Both the position numbers and the translations under genes were made by a program. 64,000 nt of DNA. Origin: Mesorhizobium caraganae. GTDB taxonomy: Bacteria > Pseudomonadota > Alphaproteobacteria > Rhizobiales > Rhizobiaceae. Each line of letters opens with the position of its first letter. The stretch's first letter is position 1. The notes under the pieces were generated by a model, which had not been told where the DNA came from, ran no database searches, and worked only from the letters and a program-made list of their open reading frames with translations. Positions 1 to 8,364 of the stretch are shown here, piece after piece. The stretch spans positions 62,001 through 126,000 of the forward strand of contig NZ_JAFCGY010000008.1 of NCBI RefSeq assembly GCF_016836705.1. The letters run 5' to 3'.

Positions 1-209
1 CAGAGTTTCCGGCATTCATCCATCGGCTTGGAAAACTGGGCGCTGACTATCCCGTTCAACACAGTGTCCGGGTAGTTGAAAAGCTCGGTTGCCGCGGAAT
101 TTTCCTGCGCTCCCGCCGACAGGGCCATGCCCATCAGCATTGCCGCGGCCACAGCCGCCACGAGCCCCCCGAAGGGCAGGAGATACTTGTCCAAGCTGCT
201 CTTCAGCAT
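1..209 (-). CDS. Secreted PAN-like protein, N-terminal part (cut by window edge)
   Basis: Only the first 69 codons lie in the window. The start ATG (207-209) follows a purine-rich AAAGGGAC on the minus strand. Residues about 10-33 form a hydrophobic signal peptide ending in an ALSAGAQ-type cleavage site, so the protein is probably exported. The mature part begins with LFNYPDTVLNGIVSAQ and then a Cys-containing segment. This closely resembles the start of the 265-aa protein at 10486-11283 (FFDYPGTALNGIVSAQ), so the two are paralogues at opposite ends of the srf-type cluster. It is the last visible gene of the minus-strand operon. PAN/apple-type domains usually bind proteins or carbohydrates outside the cell; that role here is inferred from the paralogue. 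Confidence 0.7.
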   Translation of the reverse strand, partial: MLKSSLDKYLLPFGGLVAAVAAAMLMGMALSAGAQENSAATELFNYPDTVLNGIVSAQFSKPMDECRKL

Positions 210-271
210 GCCTTTGTCCCTTTGACGGTTCCATAGGCGGCGAATTGCCGGACCCTTGTGATTTTCAATCA

Positions 272-1234
272 TTATTCCAGCGTCCCCTCGCAATAAGTGT
301 CCGTCAGGAACCCGTTGAACCCAGGGTCCTGAGGAGAACTCGCGCTCTTCGCGCAGAGGGAGCGGAGCAGTTCCTTGGCCGCTGTTTGACCTTCTACCGA
401 CAGCTCGAAATAGGCCCTCGCCGCCCTGTTCGCGTCCGGTCGATCTGCTTTAGTGGGATCGAAGGAGCTTGGATCATACCAGCGCGCGATTTCGAGTTTC
501 GCGTCCTTGTTGCCCCGCTCCATCGCAAGATTGATCGCCTGCAAGCCGATTCCGCCGTCGCCTTCCCGGTATGCCTCGCCGCTTAGGGCGAACAGTTCAA
601 CGCCGTCAGTGTCCGTCAGCTTCAGCCTCTCGAAGCGCGCGAGCAAAGGCTCGGGCTTATTGAACCAATCCCTGCTGTCGGCGATGTAGTATCCTCCGCC
701 TGCCACAAGCAGCGCCAACGGGATCAGAAGGTATAGGTACCGCCGCCTCTTCTTTGGCGGTTGGACGGGCTGGCGTTTCTGCTCCTGCGTCTCCACCACC
801 CGTGGCAGCTCCACGGCCTGTTCGAGGGCCTCTTCGAGCTCCCGTTCGATGGCCTGGGGAGTGGGTGTCTTGAAAGGGGTCAGTTCCTGTGACCAAGCTC
901 CCGGGCTAGGCGGGATCGGCGGCCAGAAGGCGCTCCCCTCTATGTCATGGCCTTCGACCTCGATCTTCACCTGCAGGTCAACCGGGATTTGGTCGCAGAC
1001 CTCGGGTCCGACAACCACCGTGGCTGAATTCGCGCTGCGGCTGACGACCATCGCATCTACGGTTGCCGGACGCGCCTGCCATCCGGCGTCGCCAAGATAG
1101 GGAGCGTCCTTGGACTTGCGCATGATGGACAGGCGCAGCCTCGGAGAGCTGCCCAATTCCTGCGGGAACGTGATCAGGGCATGCCCGAACAGGCGTGTCT
1201 CGTCCTCGCTGACTTTGACCGCAACCGTGTTCAT
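272..1234 (-). CDS. Single-pass membrane protein with a Sel1/TPR-like C-terminal helical region
   Basis: 320 aa. Residues 1-120 form a soluble, beta-rich looking N-terminal part. A Glu-rich then basic stretch (about 125-166, ending KKRRR) precedes one membrane helix at about 167-186 (YLYLLIPLALLVAGGGYYIA). The C-terminal 130 residues look helical, with alternating Ala/Gly positions such as AINLAMERGNKDAKLEIARW, reminiscent of Sel1/TPR solenoids. The positive-inside pattern puts the N-terminus in the cytoplasm and the helical part in the periplasm. Its start codon overlaps the srfC stop (ATGA), so translation is probably coupled to srfC. I cannot name a family. The context suggests a membrane partner of SrfB/SrfC. 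Confidence 0.75.
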   Translation of the reverse strand: MNTVAVKVSEDETRLFGHALITFPQELGSSPRLRLSIMRKSKDAPYLGDAGWQARPATVDAMVVSRSANSATVVVGPEVCDQIPVDLQVKIEVEGHDIEGSAFWPPIPPSPGAWSQELTPFKTPTPQAIERELEEALEQAVELPRVVETQEQKRQPVQPPKKRRRYLYLLIPLALLVAGGGYYIADSRDWFNKPEPLLARFERLKLTDTDGVELFALSGEAYREGDGGIGLQAINLAMERGNKDAKLEIARWYDPSSFDPTKADRPDANRAARAYFELSVEGQTAAKELLRSLCAKSASSPQDPGFNGFLTDTYCEGTLE

Positions 1235-3936
1235 CGAGCAGTTCCGACGGGCGCGCCAAGCAGCGGCGCCGCCTCATCGAGCGCGTCCAGGATGGCCCTC
1301 AGGCGCTCGTTCTCCTCGACGTTGATGGTGATCCCTTCGCCCGAGAGGACGTTGTCGGTAACCACCTGGTGGAACGCGTACATCCATTCCGAGAGCGCGA
1401 GGTAGGAGAAGTTCCGCCGCTCCACGCCAAGCCCGTCGCAGTCGGAAACGCTCGGACGGCGAGCAAACACCCTGATTTCTCCGTTCTCAGTGCCGTCAGG
1501 AGCCAGTGGCCGCTTGTTCTCGGGCATCGCGTCGAAGCCAAGCGTGCTGACGAAACGGTTGATGTGGCTCGTCGCGAGAAAGCCAGCCTTCTCCAGCAGG
1601 ATGTCGGACCTTTCGACGGAACTTCCCGAGAGCTTGGCGAGATCCCCGGCTATGCGTTCTTCGAGTCCCGACCGCCGCGCAGCGGCGGTAAGCTCGGCGA
1701 CCAGCTCGCTCGCGGACTCCTGCCCGAGGCCAATGGCCTGCAGCGCATTGTCGTTTCTCGCGAGTGCGAAAAGGCCGTCCGTCCAATGCCTGATGGCCGA
1801 GCGGGCGAGATAGGCTTCGCGCGGCAGCGCTTTCTGCGAAACCGACTCCCCGGAGGAAACCGCGGCGGCGGCCACCTTCTTCTTGCTCCCTGGCAAAGGA
1901 GGAGCGCCGGGCCGCGGAGGCGGCGGGCGCTTTTTCGCCGCGGCTTCGGTCCGTCCTTCGGAACCTTCCTCCGGCGCGTTCTGACGCTTGAGGCGGTTTC
2001 CGTACTCGATGTGAAGATGTTCGGAGATTCCGTTCTGCGATATCTGCAGCATCTTCATGGCGGTCCCGAACTGGTCCCGCTCCCAGACCTCGGTGAGGTT
2101 TGCGAGAATCTGGTCGGAGACTTCCCGACGCTCGGCGATGCGTTTGTTGATGTCGCTTTCGATGAAATACGGAGCGAGCACGCGGCGGATATCGTGGGCT
2201 ATGTTCCCGACGCGGCCTCGTATCTGTCCATACTTGATGTCGGGACGGCAGATGGCCGCAAGGTTCTCCGCCAGATAGCTTACGCCGCCATCGTTCAGCC
2301 TAAGGGCCTCGTCAAAGGCCTTGGCCGGCTCCCGGAAATGCTGCTGGACTTCACTGACCTCAAGATAGGCCTCTCGCAGGGCGGCGACCTTCGCAACCTT
2401 GTCGGGCAAAATCTCGATCTCGGCGCCGCCCTTGTACTTGATCAGGGACTCTGCTTTGAAATTCGGGTTGCGCAGCCAGTAGGAGTTGTTGAAAGGCTTG
2501 TCCGGCATCCATTCAAACGGCCACTTGTGGGCCTTGCCGAAAAACCGCGTCAGCGAGGCGCCCAGGCGCGCGCTGAAACGATCCGCCAGGCTCTGCCCCT
2601 CCTCGCCCGCCTTTTCGCTGAAGTGCATGTCGAACATCGTCAGCACCAGGAACAGCGCAGTCTCGGTCCGGGCGCGATCGAGCGGGCTTTCCCCGTGCGA
2701 GGTCCTGATCCAGTCGTCGATCATGTCGGGAAGGGTCGCGACGTCCTGATTCGAGGGCTTGATGCAGAGCAGCATGCTCGAAAGTTCCTGCTCTGCCACG
2801 TAGCGGTCGAAGAGGTAGGCGACCTTGCCCCGGACGAAGAGTTCCTTGAGCGCGTCGGGGTTCCCCTCGATGAAGGCCTGAAGGTCCACCTTCTGCCTGC
2901 TGCGAGCGCCCGGGAAGTCCAGGAGGTCAGTGTGCTCGAAGAATGGCCATGGCTGTTCCGATATCGCAATCCGGAGTTCTGCCACCAATGCGGCGATCAC
3001 GGGTCTCGGCAACGAAACCGTCGATCCTTTCATCGGCCTGATCAGCAGCTCGTCCTGGCCGGATTTTCCGAGCCCCCGCAGCGTCTCGACGTCTATGATG
3101 CTGCTTTCCCGGGGAACCAGCGCCTCGACAGGGCAGTAGGCGTCCTTGGCGAATCCAAGGCTCTCAAGGGCGGTGACGAGTTCAATGTAGAGATCGGTAA
3201 ATTTCTGCAGTCCGCCCCATAGCACGGAAAAAAGGTCGCCGCGGTCGGCAATGGAAAGCCGGGAGGCAAGGAAGGCCGCTTCCTCCCAGTAGGCCCCCAG
3301 CGTCTCGATGTTCGGCAACCCTGCGAACTGCTTCTCGAAATACTCCTGAAGGTCCCACACGTCCTCCTCCGCCAGGCAATCCGAAGCTGCCTGCGGCATC
3401 GCCCGGCTCTTCGCCCTTTCCAGGGCGGACAGGACGGTATCGGAAGTCAGCGGCGCGCGTTTCTTCGCGTCTCCGTCAAGGAAGAAACTGTTGCCCAGGA
3501 CCTTGGCCACGTCCGTTTCGCTCAGCATCCTCAGTACAACGGGCGCGCCGGCCGGACTTGGTTCTTCGCGAACGGAAAAGCGGGTGACAAGCCCGGTGGA
3601 CTCCCGATCTCCACCGGGGTTGATCTCCCGAATGAAGTCGACCTCCCGCCCGAGATCGCCGAAACGGGCCATCAAGGGCGCGCTTCCGTTGCGGGCGAGG
3701 ACCGACACCAGATAGGACTTGCCAGCCTGGCTGGGGCCGAACACCCCGACACACATGGGGCGGTCGATGGCCAGCATCGCCTTTCGGGTGGCAACGATGG
3801 ACTTTCTGAGCTGCTGCTCGGCGCCCGAGCGCGTGCTGCCGACCCGCTCCGCGTTTGCGGAGGCTCCTATCCAGGCGAGGCCCTGCTGCGCCGATTTCAG
3901 CGCCGTGTCGCAGGTTTTTGTCAACTCTTTACGCAT
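1231..3936 (-). CDS. srfC: SrfC-family P-loop NTPase (putative virulence factor)
   Basis: 901 aa. It has a Walker A/G1 motif, GPSQAGKS, at residues 67-74 and a Walker B/G3-like DLLDFPGARSR at about 337-347, which makes it a large GTPase-like P-loop protein. The overall pattern and its place right after srfB match the SrfC family (PF10139), known from the Salmonella srfABC locus, whose biochemical role is not settled. A Pro-rich linker (about residues 705-730) separates the NTPase half from a helical C-terminal part. The ATG at 3934-3936 was chosen because it has GAAGG upstream and lies 11 nt after the srfB stop. The longer open frame upstream only shadows srfB. The stop overlaps the next gene. 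Confidence 0.88.
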   Translation of the reverse strand: MRKELTKTCDTALKSAQQGLAWIGASANAERVGSTRSGAEQQLRKSIVATRKAMLAIDRPMCVGVFGPSQAGKSYLVSVLARNGSAPLMARFGDLGREVDFIREINPGGDRESTGLVTRFSVREEPSPAGAPVVLRMLSETDVAKVLGNSFFLDGDAKKRAPLTSDTVLSALERAKSRAMPQAASDCLAEEDVWDLQEYFEKQFAGLPNIETLGAYWEEAAFLASRLSIADRGDLFSVLWGGLQKFTDLYIELVTALESLGFAKDAYCPVEALVPRESSIIDVETLRGLGKSGQDELLIRPMKGSTVSLPRPVIAALVAELRIAISEQPWPFFEHTDLLDFPGARSRQKVDLQAFIEGNPDALKELFVRGKVAYLFDRYVAEQELSSMLLCIKPSNQDVATLPDMIDDWIRTSHGESPLDRARTETALFLVLTMFDMHFSEKAGEEGQSLADRFSARLGASLTRFFGKAHKWPFEWMPDKPFNNSYWLRNPNFKAESLIKYKGGAEIEILPDKVAKVAALREAYLEVSEVQQHFREPAKAFDEALRLNDGGVSYLAENLAAICRPDIKYGQIRGRVGNIAHDIRRVLAPYFIESDINKRIAERREVSDQILANLTEVWERDQFGTAMKMLQISQNGISEHLHIEYGNRLKRQNAPEEGSEGRTEAAAKKRPPPPRPGAPPLPGSKKKVAAAAVSSGESVSQKALPREAYLARSAIRHWTDGLFALARNDNALQAIGLGQESASELVAELTAAARRSGLEERIAGDLAKLSGSSVERSDILLEKAGFLATSHINRFVSTLGFDAMPENKRPLAPDGTENGEIRVFARRPSVSDCDGLGVERRNFSYLALSEWMYAFHQVVTDNVLSGEGITINVEENERLRAILDALDEAAPLLGAPVGTAR

Positions 3937-3947
3937 GCCTTCAGCTT

Positions 3948-6900
3948 TCACTGGATGGAGATAATTCCGGTATCGAGCCAGTAGCCGTCGCCCGCCTCGA
4001 CCGCGAGCGTGTCCAGCTTCAGCTCCATGATGCGTTTGACTGGAGACCCGTCGGCGTCCTCCGCGTCCTGGATCACGAATTCCTCGCGGGTCGCCTCGCT
4101 CGTAAGAAGCGCGATCTCGTTCGCCTCGTCGTCTTCCGGCGCCTGCACGTTGCGCGCGATCGTGACGCGGACCGGCTTTCGCACGCTCCGCGCCGACCGC
4201 GTCTGCGCGGTCGTCAGCTTGTAGAGGGGAGTCGCCACCCAACGCTCCAGCGGAAGCTGCCTGAAGCCAATGCGAAGCGGACTGTGGTAGTCGAACTCCG
4301 CCTCGGCTTCCGCCGTTGCGGCATCGAGGTCGATGTCCGAGAAAAGCAGGGTTTCGTCCGGCAGCGCCGAGCTGCCCTGAAGCCGCCCGATGTACCGGGC
4401 CGTCGACTTCATCCGGAGGTACTGGGAGTAGAGGGTGAAGTTGGTGATCTGCCGCTCCGAGAGCGCGCACAGCATGGCGCCCACGACCGCGGTCGTCTTT
4501 GGGTCGTCGATGTGCGTGTTGCTGACGCCCCGGAACGGATACCACGTGCCGACGCGATAGTCCTTGATCGGGATGACGCGGTCAGGCCGGACCGACATCT
4601 TGTTCATGAACAGGCTAATCATCTGTGGCAGGCGCATCGGCCGCCCGGTCAGGAGCACCACGTCAGCGTCCAGATGATTGATCGCTTCCGCGATGTTGTC
4701 GAAGACGCCGTCGAAGATCGACAGGACGCACTCCTCGACCGCCAGTGGGTCGACCGCTATGTCGCAGTCGGCGACCGTGAACTCTCCCGCCCCGAGCGCG
4801 CTTATGTTGTCCTTGAGATATCCGAGAATGCGCGCGTCTACCGGAATGTCGCCTCCGGCCGTCGTCCGCCCCCCGGTCTCGAAGAAACTGCCCGCCTTCC
4901 GGATTTCCGTCTTGCGGCTCGTCGCCGGCATGGCTTCGCATTCGGACAGGACCGCGATGGCGATTGGCTGCAGGACCTGCAGCACGAACTGGCGGCGCAG
5001 GTGCTTTTCCTGCTCGGACATGTTCGGATTGTCGCCGGCGAAGCGGTCCTTAAGATAGTTCCGCGCATTCCGAAGGCCCGCTTGGGCGAGCCCTTCCTCC
5101 AGCCTCGGTATGACAAGCCGCTCGATAACCACCTTGAGGAGGTCGTCGCCCGCGATGCGGAACCCCTCCCGGAAGTTCTGGTCGGGGAACAGGGCGACGT
5201 TGTCCGTCTGGAAGTAGGTCGTAACCATGAGGTCGGTGGTGCCGCCGCCCACGTCGACGCTGGCGACGCGCAGCGACCGTTCGAGCTTCTCCTTGGCCTT
5301 GGAGGGCGGGAGCGTTTTCGGCCTCTCCCTGTCCTTGCCGAGCATGTCGAACAACGTCCTGATCGACCCGCCCAGCTTGTGCACGGCCTCGCCGTAGAGA
5401 TAGACGAGATGAACCGAACTTGCCTCGTCCCAGGAGCAGTGGATTTCCGGGCGCTGGCTGTTTATGCCGCTGTCGCTGTCGCCCCATCCCGACAGGGACC
5501 AGAGAAGCTTCACCGCGGCTTCTGCGCGCGACCGGAGGATGCGCTGCTCCTGGATCGGGGTCGCTGAGGGGATCGTCAGGATGATCCTGCGCAGGCGGCG
5601 CGGAGAGTCTTTGAGCCTCCTCTCCCGGCGGGTGCCGGGGTTGTTCATCATCGACATCGCCTGCGCGATGATTTCGACGAGCATGAACGTGAAGAAGGAC
5701 GTCCTCGAGAAGCAGAAGCGGCTCGCCGTCTGCAGCTCGCTCTCTTTGACTTTCAGCTTGAACTGGCGCCTGTCGCTCTCGAGCTGCTCGAGGACGTCGC
5801 CGCGATCGTTTATGAAGCGGTACATGGAGCGCTCGATCAGCGGCTCCGTCCCCGCATGGCCCGCCGAGGCCGAGCGGAACTTCCACTCCTGGAGAACCGG
5901 ATCGGAACTCCACAGGTACCGCTTCGGCGAAGAAAGCCCTGTCGCCGCCTCGGTGCCTTCCGACTCCCCGCGCAGGCGCGAGGCTTCGGGGCCGATGCGG
6001 AGCAGGCTTGGCCAGAAGAACGCCCGGGGGCGGCCAGATCGCCTGGCGATGTCTTCTGCTCCGAATTCCCCGGCCACCAGCTCGCACTGGCTTTCGAACG
6101 GATCGCGATAGACGAGTTCGGGCTTGGAGAGATCGCGCAGCTCCAGGACAACGGAGTTGTTGAGGTCGACGTTCACGTCGTCGGGGAACGACTGGATCAG
6201 AAGTCCGCACGACCGCGAGTTCCCGATGTCGAGCACCAGGTCGACGTCGACCGGATGAACGTTCCTGTTGTCGCTGACCGTATCGATGAGGGTTACGCGA
6301 ACGGGCTTGATCACGCTGGCGAGAAACTGGACGAAGGTTATGTACCGGGCGAGATGCTCGAACTGGAAAGGAAAGTCGTCGGGCCTCAGCTCCTTGCCTT
6401 TTCTCTGGAGCTTCTTGAAGGAGTGGAGAATGTCCCTCAGCCAGTCATCTAGCCACTTCTGCGCGTCCACGGGCCCCTGTCCGGGCACATCGACCTTGTG
6501 GGACAGGAACGAGATGATGTCGGGAAGCTGACTGACGAACCGGAACGATTCGGTCCGCATCGCGTCTTCCGGACAGGGCGCGAGGTAGGGACGGTTCGTC
6601 TTCCGGGGCGCGAGCGAGCTGTCGAATGCAAAGATTGCCCTGTGCGTTCCCTTTCGGTCTCCGTGGGCGTTCCTGGTCTCCGTAACCCTCACCCGGACCC
6701 AGTCGGTCGGACCCTGCGCGTAAATTTCGTTGCCCAGCGAGTCCTTTCCGGGTTCGATCTTGAAGAACGGCACCGGAACCCAACGGTCGAGGAAGGTCTC
6801 GAGCGCCCTCGATTTCGCGATGTCGTACAGCACGTCGTCGCCTTTTGGGGGGTAGGGCGGCTGGTCCGTGTCGGGATCGTCATCGTTCCAGTTCGGAAGC

Positions 6901-7073
6901 AGGCGGATCAGCGTCTTTCCATCCGAACCGGTTTCACCCGGCGACAGCCGCTCGATGAACGACCTCGACAGGCGCGGAGAAGCGTCGAAGTCGAACCCGA
7001 ACTCGACGAACTGGATGCCGCTGTCCGGCACCAGCGTAAATCCGTCGCTGAAATCGGCGAGGTTGGTCAGCAT
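3948..7073 (-). CDS. srfB: SrfB-family protein, actin/Hsp70-fold ATPase-like
   Basis: 1041 aa, the usual size for SrfB (PF07520). Three motifs of the actin/Hsp70/sugar-kinase fold are visible in order: a phosphate-1-type DIGNSRSCG at 282-290, a phosphate-2-type DVGGGTTD at 607-614, and an adenosine-type DVVLLTGRP at 804-812. It therefore probably binds and hydrolyses ATP. The first 270 residues lie outside this fold and may be a partner-binding region. No signal peptide or membrane helix is seen, so it should act in the cytoplasm next to the membrane-anchored neighbours. The pairing of SrfB with SrfC is conserved in many proteobacteria. Its cellular role is not established. Confidence 0.9.
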   Translation of the reverse strand: MLTNLADFSDGFTLVPDSGIQFVEFGFDFDASPRLSRSFIERLSPGETGSDGKTLIRLLPNWNDDDPDTDQPPYPPKGDDVLYDIAKSRALETFLDRWVPVPFFKIEPGKDSLGNEIYAQGPTDWVRVRVTETRNAHGDRKGTHRAIFAFDSSLAPRKTNRPYLAPCPEDAMRTESFRFVSQLPDIISFLSHKVDVPGQGPVDAQKWLDDWLRDILHSFKKLQRKGKELRPDDFPFQFEHLARYITFVQFLASVIKPVRVTLIDTVSDNRNVHPVDVDLVLDIGNSRSCGLLIQSFPDDVNVDLNNSVVLELRDLSKPELVYRDPFESQCELVAGEFGAEDIARRSGRPRAFFWPSLLRIGPEASRLRGESEGTEAATGLSSPKRYLWSSDPVLQEWKFRSASAGHAGTEPLIERSMYRFINDRGDVLEQLESDRRQFKLKVKESELQTASRFCFSRTSFFTFMLVEIIAQAMSMMNNPGTRRERRLKDSPRRLRRIILTIPSATPIQEQRILRSRAEAAVKLLWSLSGWGDSDSGINSQRPEIHCSWDEASSVHLVYLYGEAVHKLGGSIRTLFDMLGKDRERPKTLPPSKAKEKLERSLRVASVDVGGGTTDLMVTTYFQTDNVALFPDQNFREGFRIAGDDLLKVVIERLVIPRLEEGLAQAGLRNARNYLKDRFAGDNPNMSEQEKHLRRQFVLQVLQPIAIAVLSECEAMPATSRKTEIRKAGSFFETGGRTTAGGDIPVDARILGYLKDNISALGAGEFTVADCDIAVDPLAVEECVLSIFDGVFDNIAEAINHLDADVVLLTGRPMRLPQMISLFMNKMSVRPDRVIPIKDYRVGTWYPFRGVSNTHIDDPKTTAVVGAMLCALSERQITNFTLYSQYLRMKSTARYIGRLQGSSALPDETLLFSDIDLDAATAEAEAEFDYHSPLRIGFRQLPLERWVATPLYKLTTAQTRSARSVRKPVRVTIARNVQAPEDDEANEIALLTSEATREEFVIQDAEDADGSPVKRIMELKLDTLAVEAGDGYWLDTGIISIQ

Positions 7074-7110
7074 TGAGTCGTCCTGTCAGGCTGGTGTCGG
7101 CTTGCTGCAC

Positions 7111-8364
7111 TCATGGAACATCGAACTCCGTGACTTTCATCTGCGACGCATCGTGAGATTCTTGAGTCAGGCTGCCCGGATAGCTTTGCGTGGCCCCACC
7201 ATTCTTGAGAATGACATTGAAGTCGGTCCGCTGGGCCGGGTCTCCGCGCTTGTCGAACAACCTCACGTAGACCTCGTAGTGTCCGGGAGGAGGCTTGTTC
7301 GCCCACGTTATGTGTTCGACCGGCTTGTTGTTCTCTCCATTGAGGTTCATGTCGATGTCGTGCACGCCGCCGCATTTCGGCTGTCCGTCCAGAAGCACCA
7401 TTCCGCCGTCCGGACACTTCACGAAGAGGTCCAAGTCTGTCCGGTTGTTCCAGATGAGCGTCACCTGTGTCTGGCCTTCCGCCCCGCCTGCGCTTTCGAC
7501 GCGCTTGTCTGCCTCCTGCGCCGGATCAGACTGCTCGGCTCTGGGCGGCAGCTGGCATGAATTCAGATGCCGCCGCAGCTGTTCCTCGATCACTGCTTCT
7601 TCCGACATGAGTTCCTGCGTTCGCAGGCTGGCCTGATCGACGGCTGGCTGCGGCGCCGCAAGAGCGCAGTAAGCGCCTCCGCCCTTTCCGAACGCGGTGA
7701 CGCCGAAAGGAAGGACCAGGCCGCAGGCGGGGAGCAGCAGCCATGCGGTCGCCCCCGCGAGCGCTACGGGAACAAGCCAAAGAAGCTTGCGGGCGACCGA
7801 CCGCCACCAGGAAGGCCCGGCAGCTCGCACGGGGCGCTCCGGCGCTGTATCCGGAACAGATGCCGTCGGCGGGCGGTCCCGGGCAACTTCAGCAATCTGT
7901 CCCCTGCCGCTGGTTTCTGCGTCATGTTTTTCGTAACCCCATGCCGTAAGGACGAGCACTCCGTCGCTTCCGTCTGAGCCGCCGGAAACCCATACGTTCT
8001 CGTCGTCGGGGAATGTCACCGCGTTGCGCAGCGCAGTAGCCGTCGAGCGGGCCGCTGGGTCGGTGCGAGCCTCATGCGCGGCGGCCGCGCGAAGAACAGC
8101 GCGGACGGATTGGTCCAGCCGCGCCTTGTAGACGGCCGCCGTTTCGGGCGGGAGTTCCGTCAGGCGGACAAGTGGCTCGTCGCGCTCGGTATACCAGTCG
8201 ATCCCCGAGCCGTCCTTACGCGGCACTGGTTCGGCGAGCTCAAGCCCGATGCCGCCGGGGAATTCCCGTCCGAGCACGGCCTGGAGCCGATGGACCGAGC
8301 GCTCTGCGGTAGACCCGAGGGAACGCATCAGGCTGAGTGTCGTGGTGGCGACGAACTGGCTCAT
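7111..8364 (-). CDS. Membrane-anchored protein with DUF2135/YfaP-like beta domain
   Basis: 417 aa. The ATG at 8362-8364 overlaps the stop of the protease gene (ATGA), which decides the start. The N-terminal 190 residues look soluble and acidic. One membrane segment lies at about 192-212 (LLWLVPVALAGATAWLLLPA). Residues about 300-400 resemble the YfaP/DUF2135 fold: TLIWNNRTDLDLFVKCPDG, a GG.HDIDMN stretch, then HITWANKPPPGHYEVYVRL and a final beta strand. Such domains are extracytoplasmic beta-sandwiches. The C-terminal domain is therefore probably periplasmic, alongside the protease encoded just upstream. The DUF2135 match is from motif recall and needs a profile search. Confidence 0.75.
   Translation of the reverse strand: MSQFVATTTLSLMRSLGSTAERSVHRLQAVLGREFPGGIGLELAEPVPRKDGSGIDWYTERDEPLVRLTELPPETAAVYKARLDQSVRAVLRAAAAHEARTDPAARSTATALRNAVTFPDDENVWVSGGSDGSDGVLVLTAWGYEKHDAETSGRGQIAEVARDRPPTASVPDTAPERPVRAAGPSWWRSVARKLLWLVPVALAGATAWLLLPACGLVLPFGVTAFGKGGGAYCALAAPQPAVDQASLRTQELMSEEAVIEEQLRRHLNSCQLPPRAEQSDPAQEADKRVESAGGAEGQTQVTLIWNNRTDLDLFVKCPDGGMVLLDGQPKCGGVHDIDMNLNGENNKPVEHITWANKPPPGHYEVYVRLFDKRGDPAQRTDFNVILKNGGATQSYPGSLTQESHDASQMKVTEFDVP

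Noticed and set aside
1369..3222. Long open frame (617 codons) on the plus strand opposite srfC
   Set aside because: It mirrors the minus-strand gene in GC-rich DNA, has no ribosome site and no recognisable domain; srfC has clear motifs.
3937..4545. 203-codon N-terminal extension of srfC
   Set aside because: It overlaps srfB entirely and reads as a shadow; the ATG at 3936 has a ribosome site.
3855..5567. Long plus-strand frame opposite srfB
   Set aside because: Arg/Asp/Val-rich shadow product without motifs; srfB on the other strand has the three actin-fold motifs.
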